From Lachnospiraceae bacterium (GTDB lineage Bacteria; Bacillota; Clostridia; Lachnospirales; Lachnospiraceae), in assembly GCA_017622575.1 (NCBI GenBank), contig JAGAQU010000062.1, positions 1 through 64,000 of the forward strand: a stretch of 64,000 nt of DNA. Reading direction: 5' to 3'. Every line of letters starts with the position of its first letter. The first letter of the stretch is position 1. Under the pieces are notes generated by a model that was given only the letters and a program-made list of their open reading frames with translations, did not search any database and was not told where the DNA came from. The translations under genes were made by a program, and so were the position numbers. Shown here one piece after another: positions 46,473-55,123 of the stretch.

Positions 46473-47450
46473 TTACTCTATTTTTGTCAGTGTAATTCCC
46501 TGAAAAAAATAATTGAGGATCTCTATGTAATCTTTTCCCTCAAGCGCCATTTCATTTGCGCCAAACTGACTTAAACCAAGTCCGTGTCCCGCACCCTTGC
46601 ACCGGAACAAAATCTCATCACTGTCCTCTTCAATCTCAAAGGATGCGGAAGGAAGATTCAATGCGTACCGCAGTGCTTCTCCCTCTGCCCATGCATCCAG
46701 ATACCTGATAAAAAGCACATATCCTGCGCTATCCCTGATGATATCCATACCTTCTTTTGATTCATGCTTTCTATTTTCTCCAATGTCTTTCAAGTTTTCC
46801 TCCTCAACAACTGTTTTGGATATCTGTTCAAAGGCAACTTCAAATTCCTTTTTCCCCACAGAAATAGTTTTTGCATATTCAGGGGAAAGGAAATCCCTTT
46901 CACAGGGTACACTGACAAGATAAGGATAATTCTCTGAGGGTAAAAGCTCCGATGCTGATCTTGTCTGTCCATCACTCACTTCAAAATACGCTCCGTAAAT
47001 TGGTTTTCCATCATATTCAGGATAAATCCCCCGGGTCTGTGCCACTGCCATCAAATATTTCTTTTTCATCATTTCTTTTCCGTATTCCTGATCGGAGATC
47101 GTAATACTCATTCCTTCATCAGAGATCAAGCCTGCCCTTAACAGGACCGCCTGAGCTTTTAAGGCTTCTTCCTCGTATTCCTCTCCCATGGTTCTCATCA
47201 GCTTATCCGCCACATAAAGTTCAAGCGGTATTTCTTCTCTTCCCAGAGCAGTTTCATTAATCACCGTATAGTGACCTTCCTGCAATTGCTCTGCAATCAT
47301 AAGAGTTTCTGCTCCCTCTTCCGTCCGTTTTATGTTTCCGGGCAGACCTGTTATGATTACAGGCAAAAGCAGAAAAAACAAAAGGAGGCTGCCATATCCA
47401 AATGGCTTCCTCCTTTTGCAGACATTTTGAAAGACTCTAAGTTTATTCAT
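46473..47450 (-). CDS. spoIID: Stage II sporulation protein D
   Basis: Lytic transglycosylase of the engulfment complex, 325 residues, with one N-terminal membrane span (about 20-38). The catalytic glutamate is in EEEALKAQAV (Glu95), though the following residues LLRA depart from the usual ART. YFEVSDGQTRSASELL, PYLVSVPCERD and the C-terminal GAGHGLGLSQFGANEMA are classical. In Bacillus it works with SpoIIM and SpoIIP in the mother cell. Start ATG at 47450 with AGAGGTGC. It is preceded by a sigma-E promoter candidate and followed by the SpoIIQ-like gene. Confidence 0.93.
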   Translation of the reverse strand: MNKLRVFQNVCKRRKPFGYGSLLLFFLLLPVIITGLPGNIKRTEEGAETLMIAEQLQEGHYTVINETALGREEIPLELYVADKLMRTMGEEYEEEALKAQAVLLRAGLISDEGMSITISDQEYGKEMMKKKYLMAVAQTRGIYPEYDGKPIYGAYFEVSDGQTRSASELLPSENYPYLVSVPCERDFLSPEYAKTISVGKKEFEVAFEQISKTVVEEENLKDIGENRKHESKEGMDIIRDSAGYVLFIRYLDAWAEGEALRYALNLPSASFEIEEDSDEILFRCKGAGHGLGLSQFGANEMALEGKDYIEILNYFFQGITLTKIE

Positions 47451-47466
47451 ATAGCACCTCTTACAT

Positions 47467-47493
47467 ATCTTATGTAAAAGGTGACCTTAATAT
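47467..47493 (-). promoter_or_regulatory. Candidate sigma-E (mother-cell) promoter of spoIID
   Basis: Minus strand -35 core ATATT (47489-47493; in GTATATT), 14-base spacer, -10 CATAAGAT (47467-47474). This is close to the Bacillus sigma-E consensus KMATATT-N14-CATACAMT and lies about 16 bases before the spoIID ATG. Confidence 0.55.
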
Positions 47494-47507
47494 ACCGTCA
47501 CGCCTCC

Positions 47508-48647
47508 TCACACAGCCTGACTGTACTTGGCAACATCCACATGCTGAATGCTTCCCGCTGCGCCGCTCTCATACAGGAAAAATCCTGTACTGCGGATCAT
47601 TCCCCTGGTCTGATTGTCCTGCCCCGTAAGAGAAAAATCGGTAGACATATTTTGAAGACAGATAGCGCCTACACCCTTTTCTTTCAAGGAGACGAGCTGC
47701 TCATTGCCGTCCTCGTCCATGATCCAGATTTTCAGCTTATCAAAAATATCATCTCCCTCATCAATAAAGCCGTTTCCATCCTCATCATAGGCGGCGAGAT
47801 CCGCAAATCCGTTTCCCGATGCAGTTCCAAAGAGTTCGGTTCCGTCATTGATCTTTCCGTCACCATTCTTGTCAAGGGAAAGATAACCGCTCCCCTTTGC
47901 CAGTCGGTTGATCTCATCCTCTTCTCCGTCCCCGTCGATATCAAAGCGGAAGGTCTGATCTGACAATTCAGCGATATTTCCGTCTAAATTGATCACTAGA
48001 GGATCGCACATAGATGCTTCCAGCACAGCATAATTTTCTTCATAATACTCCTGAAAGCTGCGGCTCATATTTAAGTTCAGGTTAAAGCTGATCTCGCGAC
48101 CGTCGGCACATTTGACTGTCCCCTGCGTAGTATAAGACGTTTCTTCCGTCTCTTCATAGTAGTACTGTCTGGTAAACGTAAATGTTCTGAGGTGTGATGT
48201 GTTTGCTGACAGCAGCCTGTCCACCACTGACTGCAAGCTACTCTCCCCTGAATCTGTGCCCTGAGACACTTCCTCATCGGTTTCATCCCGCAGTCCCATT
48301 CTGTCGGGGAACAGAAGATTCATAAGAAAATTCAGGCACTGTTGTCTGATGCTGTAAAGCTGCCTTCTGGTCTCTTCCATTTCAGGAGTTTTGATGCTGC
48401 CTGTACGCCTTGCCTGCTTTGCGCGCATCTCCTCCATGGTCTTTGTGATAAAATCTTCGGATGTTTCTTTTTCTTTTGCCTGCTCCGGATCTCCCTCCTC
48501 AGGCTGCAACAGATTTCCGAACAGATTGCCGGTTCCCTCCGCAAGGTCCGCTCTTCCCTCTGTTATGGTAAATTTTGATACTCTTCCCGATACGGAAGAA
48601 TAGGTTCTTTCGGATTCCATTCCTATTACACTGGAATCAATTCGCAT
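47508..48647 (-). CDS. Protein with EF-hand-like calcium-binding domain of the RTX-associated type
   Basis: A 379-residue protein without a signal peptide or membrane span. The N-terminal half is coiled and charged (EEGDPEQAKEKETSEDF, KTMEEMRAKQARR). The C-terminal ~130 residues carry a recurrent pattern of acidic loops: FDIDGDGEEDEIN, LSLDKNGDGKINDGTELFG, AAYDEDGNGFIDEGDDIFD, WIMDEDGNEQL. This is the domain often found in large RTX/haemolysin-type proteins of Proteobacteria, and should bind calcium. Its role in a Lachnospiraceae cytosol is unknown. The start has AAGGAGGCTAA directly before ATG. A small gene abuts it upstream. It sits 57 bases before spoIID. Confidence 0.75.
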   Translation of the reverse strand: MRIDSSVIGMESERTYSSVSGRVSKFTITEGRADLAEGTGNLFGNLLQPEEGDPEQAKEKETSEDFITKTMEEMRAKQARRTGSIKTPEMEETRRQLYSIRQQCLNFLMNLLFPDRMGLRDETDEEVSQGTDSGESSLQSVVDRLLSANTSHLRTFTFTRQYYYEETEETSYTTQGTVKCADGREISFNLNLNMSRSFQEYYEENYAVLEASMCDPLVINLDGNIAELSDQTFRFDIDGDGEEDEINRLAKGSGYLSLDKNGDGKINDGTELFGTASGNGFADLAAYDEDGNGFIDEGDDIFDKLKIWIMDEDGNEQLVSLKEKGVGAICLQNMSTDFSLTGQDNQTRGMIRSTGFFLYESGAAGSIQHVDVAKYSQAV

Positions 48648-48851
48648 TTAGCCTCCTTCGCTGCTTAGCCACTGTTTTTTGATATCGATATCCTTTGCGC
48701 GCATCGGATGAAGACACACGATATGTACCTCCTCCTTTTGAAAAACAAAACGGATGGTATCTGAACGCTTAACGCTTATCACAATACCATCCGTGGCTAA
48801 ACTGATATTTATGTCGCGGGCAGCCATCCGGCCATGATCACCGCCCTGCAC
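48648..48851 (-). CDS. Small hypothetical protein
   Basis: A possible 59- to 67-residue protein (DINISLATDGIVISVKRSDTIR). It would start at GTG 48851 or ATG 48827, neither with a strong ribosome binding site, and its TAA touches the ATG of the next gene, whose ribosome binding site it contains. The abutting layout suggests translational coupling, but I recognise no family. It may not be expressed. Confidence 0.4.
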   Translation of the reverse strand: MQGGDHGRMAARDINISLATDGIVISVKRSDTIRFVFQKEEVHIVCLHPMRAKDIDIKKQWLSSEGG

Positions 48852-48880
48852 AGTATATATCGGCCAAAGTTTTATTTTCT

Positions 48881-51172
48881 TTAGTTCACTCGATTATAAT
48901 TAATAAGACATCCGTCCAGAATAATCTTTCTCTCCTCATCGGTGAGTTCACCCAGTTTGACAGTGAATTCCTTCAAGGAATCATCTCCTACCCGATAACC
49001 CTTGATCTCATCTGCCTTATCCTCCACTGCCTTGCGGATACCCGGGAAAAACAGATAATCCTTATTCTTAAAGGGAAGCTCTCCCTCCTCAATCAGGAAA
49101 GGAAGCATACCCCAGTTGATCAGATTGGAGCGGTATCTCTTGGTGGCATACTCATTGGCAATATTAGCCCAGCCACCTAAAACCTTCTGGCAGGAAGCTG
49201 CCTGTTCTCTGGCAGAACCGTCACCGGGCTTCACGGCAAAGATGGTGGAACCGAAGCCGGTATTATCCTTGCTCACCTCCGGATACTCCTTTTTGATCGC
49301 ATCCATAACCGGCTTTAACTCCGGCTTTGCCTCCACAGGACATTTTCCTTCCATGACCGCTTTCTGGGCAATCTGGATATCCTTGGCAAGTCCCACATAA
49401 GCGGGATCCTTTCTGGATAAGGTAAACTCTGCCAGCCCCAGAGGGTTGGAACGGTAAGAAGAGGTTTCTCCGGAAGGAATCAGCTCATCTGTGGTGGTAA
49501 CAGGATCGTGGATCTCGGATACCACACGAAGCACCAGATTTTCCGGAAGCTCGGTCATAGCCGGCCAGTCCTTGATATTGGGACCGAACTGGATCTCCAC
49601 GTCAGGGTCAGCCACACCATGAGAATCAAAGACACGGTTGGCATAAATATTGGAATCAAAGTGATATTGATATTTTCCGATGGTACCGTCAAACTCAGTG
49701 GCTGCAGTAAGCACGCCTTTGTTTGCCGCCGTAGCCGCAATGGAACGGGCATCCATAAGGGCAACGGAAGCGATCTGTCCGCTCTGCAGCTTGGAACCCT
49801 CTCTGTTCGGGAAGTTTCTGGTGGAATGGCGGATACTGAAGGCATTGTTTGCGGGCGTATCGCCTGCACCGAAGCAGGGGCCGCAGAAGGCTGTCTTCAT
49901 TACTGCGCCTGTCTCCAGAAGCGTTGCCGCACAGCCGTTCTTAACAAGCTCCATATAAACCGGCATGGAAGCAGGATATACGCTTAAGGTAAAGCCGTCA
50001 GCGCCTATGTAGCTTCCCTTCATGATGTCTGCTGCCGCACAGATATTTTCAAAGCCACCGCCTGCACAGCCTGCGATGATTCCCTGATCAACCATGAGTT
50101 TTCCGTTCTTCACCTTATTTTTCAAGGTAAAATCAACGGCACCGTCAAGGGAAACAGCTGCCTTCTTCTCCACGTCATCCAGAATATCCATCAGGTTTGC
50201 ATTCAGTTCCTCGATGGTATAGGTGTTGCTGGGATGGAAGGGCATTGCGATCATGGGTTTCACAGTGCTCAAATCAATGGTGATCATGCCATCATAATAA
50301 GCCACCTCGCCGGGATTTAATTCTTTGTAATCGCCGCTTCTTCCGTGAATATCATAGAAATTCTTAATCTCATCATCTGTTCTCCAGATGGAGGATAAGC
50401 AGGTAGTCTCGGTGGTCATAACGTCGATGCCGATACGGAAATCAGCGCTTAAGGAGCTGACGCCGGGTCCTACAAACTCCATCACCTTATTCTTTACATA
50501 GCCGCTTGCAAACACTTCTCCGATGATGGCAAGAGCCACGTCCTGAGGGCCAACACCCTTTACGGGCGCACCTGTCAGGTAAACGCCCACAACGCCGGGC
50601 ATATTGATATCATAAGTCTGGTTCAAAAGCTGCTTTACAAGCTCAGGTCCCCCTTCACCCATCGCCATGGTACCAAGTGCACCGTAGCGGGTATGGGAAT
50701 CAGAGCCAAGGATCATCTTGCCGCCACCTGCAAGCATTTCTCTTGCATACTGATGAATAACTGCCTGATGAGGAGGTACATAAACACCGCCGTACTTTTT
50801 GGCACAGGTCAGTCCAAACATGTGATCATCTTCGTTGATGGTTCCGCCAACAGCACAAAGAGAGTTGTGGCAGTTGGTCAGCACATAGGGAACCGGGAAC
50901 TTTTCAAGTCCTGATGCCCGTGCCGTCTGTATGATGCCTACAAAAGTGATATCATGGGAGGTCAGCTTGTCAAACTTGATCTTCAGCTTCTCCATGTTGC
51001 CGGAAGTATTGTGGCTCTCAAGGATTCCGTAAGCAATAGTGCCTTTCTTTGCTTCCTCTTTGGAAACGTTTTTTCCTGTCTTACTCTTAACCGCTGTTGA
51101 TGCGTCTGCTGTGTCCGGAATGATTTCCGTACCGTTTATCAGATACGCACCGCCTTCAAGTACATTGATCAT
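48881..51172 (-). CDS. Aconitase-family hydratase
   Basis: A 763-residue enzyme of the aconitase superfamily, resembling mitochondrial-type aconitase rather than LeuC. The Fe-S cluster cysteines are in CAGGGFEN and [10 protein letters not shown], with another near NCHNSL. The [18 protein letters not shown] and RNFPNREG substrate-binding blocks and the C-terminal swivelling domain with [16 protein letters not shown] are clear. It probably dehydrates/hydrates citrate or a related acid; such proteins are often listed only as hydratase in Lachnospiraceae. The start at 51172 has CGGAGGAAAGCATGAT. No citrate synthase or isocitrate dehydrogenase gene is near it in the window. Confidence 0.9.
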   Translation of the reverse strand: MINVLEGGAYLINGTEIIPDTADASTAVKSKTGKNVSKEEAKKGTIAYGILESHNTSGNMEKLKIKFDKLTSHDITFVGIIQTARASGLEKFPVPYVLTNCHNSLCAVGGTINEDDHMFGLTCAKKYGGVYVPPHQAVIHQYAREMLAGGGKMILGSDSHTRYGALGTMAMGEGGPELVKQLLNQTYDINMPGVVGVYLTGAPVKGVGPQDVALAIIGEVFASGYVKNKVMEFVGPGVSSLSADFRIGIDVMTTETTCLSSIWRTDDEIKNFYDIHGRSGDYKELNPGEVAYYDGMITIDLSTVKPMIAMPFHPSNTYTIEELNANLMDILDDVEKKAAVSLDGAVDFTLKNKVKNGKLMVDQGIIAGCAGGGFENICAAADIMKGSYIGADGFTLSVYPASMPVYMELVKNGCAATLLETGAVMKTAFCGPCFGAGDTPANNAFSIRHSTRNFPNREGSKLQSGQIASVALMDARSIAATAANKGVLTAATEFDGTIGKYQYHFDSNIYANRVFDSHGVADPDVEIQFGPNIKDWPAMTELPENLVLRVVSEIHDPVTTTDELIPSGETSSYRSNPLGLAEFTLSRKDPAYVGLAKDIQIAQKAVMEGKCPVEAKPELKPVMDAIKKEYPEVSKDNTGFGSTIFAVKPGDGSAREQAASCQKVLGGWANIANEYATKRYRSNLINWGMLPFLIEEGELPFKNKDYLFFPGIRKAVEDKADEIKGYRVGDDSLKEFTVKLGELTDEERKIILDGCLINYNRVN

Positions 51173-51220
51173 ATCATGCTTTCCTCCGTGAATTTGTTAT
51201 GTTATTTCGGTTTTTCGCCG

Positions 51221-51555
51221 CAGTTCAGCCGCGCCTGCGGCGCTCAGTCCATGCCGCGCACGCAGCATCAGTTCAGCCGCGCCTGCGGTGCTTTCCCGCT
51301 GCTTCGCAGCAACAGTTCAGCCGCGCCATTCGCAAAGCCGCGCCTGCGGTGCTTTCCCGCTGCTTCGCAGCAACAGTTCAGCCGCACTCGCAGCAACAGT
51401 TCAGCCGCGCCATTCGCAAAGTCGCACCTTCGGTGCTTTCCCGCTGCTTCGCAGCTAACTTTGCTCATAAGCCGGCGCTCAGTCCATGCATAAGCACAAA
51501 CACAAAAATGTGCAAGCACATTTTGTGCTGTTTGTGCTTATGCATGGCTGAACTG
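51221..51555. repeat. GC-rich composite repeat array
   Basis: Most of the 480-bp gap between the hydratase and tRNA-Ser. The word CAGTTCAGCC occurs five times directly (from 51221, 51269, 51313, 51374 and 51397) and once inverted at the right end (51546-51555). Around it are repeated CGCGCC, CCTGCGGTGCTTTCCCGCTG, the mini-hairpin GCTGCTTCGCAGC (three times) and GGCGCTCAGTCCATGC (twice). Spacing is irregular. It is far more GC-rich than its neighbourhood. The arrangement recalls REP/BIME-type elements. Reading frames across it are artefacts. Confidence 0.75.
51484..51547. repeat. Long hairpin at the end of the composite repeat
   Basis: A perfect 19-bp inverted repeat, CCATGCATAAGCACAAACA (51484-51502) with its complement at 51529-51547, plus an inner stem AAAATGTGC/GCACATTTT. 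An RNA from either strand would fold into a strong hairpin. Confidence 0.8.
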
Positions 51556-51610
51556 TTACAAAATGATTATATTCTAAAAAGATTCTGTTTGCAATCACAC
51601 ATTCTGATTA

Positions 51611-51639
51611 TTGACTTGGTTATTTTTAACCAGTATAAT
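51611..51639 (+). promoter_or_regulatory. Promoter of tRNA-Ser
   Basis: Plus strand -35 TTGACT (51611-51616), 17 bases, -10 TATAAT (51634-51639), 13 bases before the mature tRNA. The spacer itself is a palindrome, TGGTTA-TTTT-TAACCA. Confidence 0.75.
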
Positions 51640-51652
51640 AGGGAAGGTAAAC

Positions 51653-51738
51653 GGAGACGTATCGAAGCGGTCATAACGGGGCGCACTCGAAATGCGTTAG
51701 CCCTCCGGGGCACGAGGGTTCGAATCCCTCCGTCTCCG
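51653..51738 (+). tRNA. tRNA-Ser (anticodon CGA)
   Basis: An 86-base class II tRNA. The acceptor stem GGAGACG pairs with CGTCTCC, with discriminator G and no encoded CCA. The anticodon arm is GCGCA-CTCGAAA-TGCGT, giving anticodon CGA (reads UCG). A long variable arm (TAGCCCTCCGGGGCA region) and the T arm GAGGG-TTCGAAT-CCCTC are present. A run of eight T at 51743-51750 can end transcription. I see no duplicated 3' end nearby, so no integrated element is evident. Confidence 0.95.
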
Positions 51739-51786
51739 CTTCTTTTTTTTACTCATTATCCCTATACAATTTTCAGCATATCATCC

Positions 51787-53262
51787 TCATTCTAATGTTA
51801 TCTTAAAGGTAATGGGACCATCTGCTGTGTAGGCCGTCCTGATATGTAATCCCTCAGCATCACGATTCCAGACAGGCTTAGCCTTGAAACCAAGCACCTC
51901 GATGTCCTTAATGGAACTATGAAGCACACTGCCGGCTGTGTGTTCCTGCATACGAAGTGAAGAAATGCTATATTTTCCACCCTCACTTGCTTTCATACAG
52001 ATTGCGTAGAGCTTATCCCCCTTTGCGGTAAAACGGAAATCCTGACTGGTGAAATTTTTCTTCACACCATCTGAAAAATGTCCATCCTTAACCTGTGTAG
52101 GACCCTCTCCGTATTTTTTCCAGATGGTTGTATCATAGATAGCTTCACCATTGATCTTCATCCACTTGCCGATTGCCTTGAGTACCACTGTATCTTCCTC
52201 GGAAATAGTGCCGTCCGCCTTGGGACCCACATTGAGCAAAAGGCAGCCGTTCTTTGAGACAATATCCACCAGGTCGCATACGATATCCATAGCCGGTCTG
52301 AAATCATTGTTTTCGGTATAGCACCAGGAATTCAGTGCGATAGCCGTATCCGTCTGCCAGAAATAGGGTTTCACATCCGCCATCTGTCCACGCTCAATAT
52401 CCGGCACTGCAGTCCCAAACAAAAAAGCGTCATGTTTGTAATTGATTGCAACCTGAGCGCCCCACTGCGCCGCACGATTATAGTAGTATGCTGCAATCTT
52501 TTTGAGATACTCCTTGGCAGAAACCTGCTGGATCCACCAGTCAAAGTACAAAACATGAGGTTGCTTTTTATCTATCAGCTCACAGGTTCTCACCATCCAA
52601 TCTTCCAGAAATTCTTGCGAAGGCTGTGGAACTGTCATAATATCATCAAAATTCTCCGGATCAGACATAGACGGCCAGTACAGATCTCCTCGCTGTAAGG
52701 GTTCCTTAACATCGCTGTCAAACTTCTTGCCGTTTCCCATAAAGAACCAATGCTCAATGCGGTGTGTGGACGCTCCAAACTCCATACCTTTTTCTTTACA
52801 CGCTTCCCTGATCTCCTGCACCACATCACGGCAAGGGCCCATTTTTGCTGCATTCCATTCAGATATCTCACTGTCATACATCTGGAATCCATCGTGATGC
52901 TCTGCCACCGGCACAACGTACTTCGCGCCTGCCTCTTCAAACAGCTTCACCCACTTTTTTGCATCAAACTTCTCCGCCATGAACATGGGGATAAAGTCTT
53001 TGTATCCAAAATCCTTTTGGGGACCGTAAGTCTTAATATGATGTTCGTAGGCCTTGCTTCCCTGGATATACATATTGCGCGGGTACCATTCATTGTCATA
53101 CGCCGGTACGCTGTATACGCCCCAGTGAATGAAGATACCAAACTTGGCATTGCGATACCACTTCGGCGGCTCAAACTGCATCAGTGACTCCCATGTGGCA
53201 TCAAAGGGCCCTCTGGCGATCACTTCATCGATGGTTTTTAAATACGGTTTCATGTCATACAT
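51787..53262 (-). CDS. Alpha-L-fucosidase (GH29)
   Basis: Removes alpha-L-fucose from glycans such as mucin or milk oligosaccharides. The 491-residue protein has the GH29 marks KFGIFIHWGVYSVPAYDNEWYP (split here: KFGIFIHWG, YSVPAYDNEWYP), KYVVPVAEHHDGFQMYDS, and the nucleophile region HVLYFDWWIQQ with LLLNVGPKADGTIS near residue 350. No signal peptide, so it acts inside the cell on imported oligosaccharides. I start at ATG 53262 (GGAGGGAAATACA upstream) rather than eight codons earlier. It stands alone between tRNA-Ser and a large palindrome; a weak -10 (TATAAT, 53285-53290) lies upstream. Confidence 0.93.
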   Translation of the reverse strand: MYDMKPYLKTIDEVIARGPFDATWESLMQFEPPKWYRNAKFGIFIHWGVYSVPAYDNEWYPRNMYIQGSKAYEHHIKTYGPQKDFGYKDFIPMFMAEKFDAKKWVKLFEEAGAKYVVPVAEHHDGFQMYDSEISEWNAAKMGPCRDVVQEIREACKEKGMEFGASTHRIEHWFFMGNGKKFDSDVKEPLQRGDLYWPSMSDPENFDDIMTVPQPSQEFLEDWMVRTCELIDKKQPHVLYFDWWIQQVSAKEYLKKIAAYYYNRAAQWGAQVAINYKHDAFLFGTAVPDIERGQMADVKPYFWQTDTAIALNSWCYTENNDFRPAMDIVCDLVDIVSKNGCLLLNVGPKADGTISEEDTVVLKAIGKWMKINGEAIYDTTIWKKYGEGPTQVKDGHFSDGVKKNFTSQDFRFTAKGDKLYAICMKASEGGKYSISSLRMQEHTAGSVLHSSIKDIEVLGFKAKPVWNRDAEGLHIRTAYTADGPITFKITLE

Positions 53263-53791
53263 TGTATTTCCCTCCGTCTCAAACATTATAATACTTTTCC
53301 AAATAACCTTTAATTTCTATTATAATATTACCCTAAAAAAATGAAAGACAAAACCAATACTTATATACAACTTCTTCCTTTTCTGAATTTTTTGGTAATG
53401 CTTTTTGTTATCATAGCGGAATTTCCTAAACTTACCCCAAAAAGTTAACAGTCTATAGCGAAGTATTAAGCAATACTAAGCCGCTTTCTGCAAGCATTAA
53501 CCTACCACAACAAAAAAATCAATCAGCGGATCATGTGCACGATACGATTCGATGAGACTCATAATAATGTGTTCAGCAAAAGCTTCCACATTATTATGAG
53601 TCTCATCTACCCCGCGCACCAAATCTCCGCTAATTGATTTTTTATCATAATCAAACAAAAACCTTGTAATATATTTTAATAATAAAATGGATTTATTATC
53701 TCTATGTATTTTTACTGAAAAGCATTGTTCAAAATAACACCAAGAAATATTAAGATAGTTAACACATATACTTTATTATTTTTTCATTAAA
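53263..53791. other. AT-rich gap of 529 bp around a large palindrome
   Basis: No gene is seen. The left 250 bases are AT-rich and carry only weak promoter-like boxes for the fucosidase. A 131-bp nested palindrome fills 53513-53643. The remaining 150 bases to the end of the FYD-repeat gene are AT-rich without structure that I can see. Confidence 0.6.
53513..53643. repeat. Nested 131-bp inverted repeat
   Basis: Inner arms of 21 bp are perfect (53551-53571 with 53587-53607, around a 15-base loop). Outer arms of 18 bp (AAAAAATCAAT-C-AGCGGA at 53513-53530 with its complement at 53626-53643) have one mismatch. Between inner and outer arms lie about 18-20 unmatched bases on each side. A/T runs at both ends let it act as a bidirectional terminator; the size also suits a small palindromic mobile element. 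I see no clear target duplication. Confidence 0.85.
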
Positions 53792-54565
53792 TTAAAACAT
53801 AAATCCAAAAAATGCTTTAAATACTGCAGACACCTTTACATTATATATTGAAGAAAGACTTTCTATTTTATCTACCACATTCATGTTATTTTTAAGTATC
53901 ATTATTACCATTACAAAGAAAGCTATTCCCAAGATGAACTCTAATGCCGCTTTCTCATGATAATAATTGAAAAATTGTACTACAGCTATTCCTCCACACC
54001 CAAATGCTAATACAAGTGTAAATTCAATAAAACTCCCAAAGTTTCCTCCATTTAAAATTATATATGGTACTGCATATATCAATGCTATGTAGATAAAAGA
54101 TAGAAGACATACATAGTTCCCAATAAAACTAAGCGCAAATTTTGTCCCTTTATGTTTCTTAATTTTAGTTAATATAAAACTGATAATAATATCCACTATA
54201 AGATATCCTGTAAAAACAATGTATAAATGAGCTGCAATCCATTCAACTAAAAAAATCATTGCTCCCCATAGCAAAGCAATTGGAATAAACAAAACAAAAC
54301 CAATAAATGCAATTATACCCTGTCCTTCACTAGATGGTGATGAAGTTGCAAAAGTCCCATAAGTTCTACAATATCCTTTGCCATCATAAAATGTTCCCCC
54401 TGGAGATACCCAATTTCCTCTAGCATCATAAAATCCTTCTCCCGCACTTCTGAAATAGCCTTTCGAATCGTAAAATCCCTCTCCCAAGCTCCTATAATAG
54501 CCTTTCGAGTCATAAAATCCCTCTCCATCATTACGCCAGTACCCTTTAGCGTCATAGAATCCCAT
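53792..54565 (-). CDS. Membrane protein with five 14-residue FYD repeats
   Basis: A 257-residue protein. Residues 2-71 are five tandem copies of a 14-residue unit (GFYDSKGYYRSLGE and variants; the fourth is GFYDARGNWVSPGG, the fifth begins TFYDGKGY). Then come about five or six membrane spans (residues 82-105, 113-133, 143-170, 178-196, 207-225). The repeats would lie on one face of the membrane; aromatic-Asp-Lys-Gly units suggest a binding surface. I have no firm family name; similar FYD/GKGN repeats occur in Lachnospiraceae proteins. The gene is much more AT-rich than the core genes. The start codon lies two bases after the stop of the upstream gene. Confidence 0.7.
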   Translation of the reverse strand: MGFYDAKGYWRNDGEGFYDSKGYYRSLGEGFYDSKGYFRSAGEGFYDARGNWVSPGGTFYDGKGYCRTYGTFATSSPSSEGQGIIAFIGFVLFIPIALLWGAMIFLVEWIAAHLYIVFTGYLIVDIIISFILTKIKKHKGTKFALSFIGNYVCLLSFIYIALIYAVPYIILNGGNFGSFIEFTLVLAFGCGGIAVVQFFNYYHEKAALEFILGIAFFVMVIMILKNNMNVVDKIESLSSIYNVKVSAVFKAFFGFMF

Positions 54566-54567
54566 AT

Positions 54568-54945
54568 TTATTTATTCCCTTTTCTTTTCTTTAATAAAAC
54601 AAAAAATCTACATAGTCCTACAATCGAGACAAAAAATCCCCCCAAATAACCAATCATTATGAATAATACAAATATAACTACTCCAATTACTACATTACCA
54701 GAAAACAATGCTCCCAAAGATGCAAATCCAAATAAATTTCTCATAATAGTCCATCCAAATACGAGTAAAACAATTACACAAATACCCGTACCTACACTAC
54801 CTATTGCATCCCCAAACGGCACTCCAATTTGCATTAACAAAACACCTATTAATAGCGCAATAACTCCCACTCCAAGAGCAAATAGTCTTGGTTGTAAATA
54901 CTTAAACTGCTCTTCTTCTGTTTCTCCAAATAATTTCTTGATCAT
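54568..54945 (-). CDS. Small membrane protein, unknown function
   Basis: A 125-residue protein with a short charged N-terminus (KKLFGETEEEQFKYL) and about three membrane spans (20-42, 49-68, 84-112), ending in KKRKGNK. I recognise no family. The ribosome binding site is GGAGGTTTAGAA before ATG 54945. It is AT-rich and is followed two bases later by the FYD-repeat gene, so the two form a cassette. It diverges from an XRE regulator across 178 bases. Confidence 0.65.
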   Translation of the reverse strand: MIKKLFGETEEEQFKYLQPRLFALGVGVIALLIGVLLMQIGVPFGDAIGSVGTGICVIVLLVFGWTIMRNLFGFASLGALFSGNVVIGVVIFVLFIMIGYLGGFFVSIVGLCRFFVLLKKRKGNK

Positions 54946-54996
54946 TTCTAAACCTCCTACGTTTACAGTAATGTACTTCTTGCCTATCTTATAAAT

Positions 54997-55083
54997 CTAT
55001 AAATCAGATTTTCATATTTATAGTATATATTTTATCATTTTTAGTGTCAATAATCTGTTGTTAAATATTTTCAATATTTATAG
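54997..55083. promoter_or_regulatory. Repeated ATTTATAG motifs between divergent genes
   Basis: ATATTTATAG occurs at 55014-55023 and 55074-55083, and the inverse core CTATAAAT at 54997-55004, inside the 178-bp region between the membrane cassette and the XRE regulator. They are candidate operators of that regulator. Confidence 0.4.
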
Positions 55084-55123
55084 GCTATATTTAATAATAA
55101 ATGTTGACTAAGGAGATACTGTC

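Noticed and set aside
51221..51555. CRISPR-like array
   Set aside because: Copies of CAGTTCAGCC are only ten bases, spacing varies from 23 to 61 bases, and the intervals are themselves repetitive; no cas genes nearby.
51199..51795. Long plus-strand frame over the composite repeat and tRNA-Ser
   Set aside because: It reads through short GC-rich repeats and across a tRNA gene; the protein is a repeat artefact.
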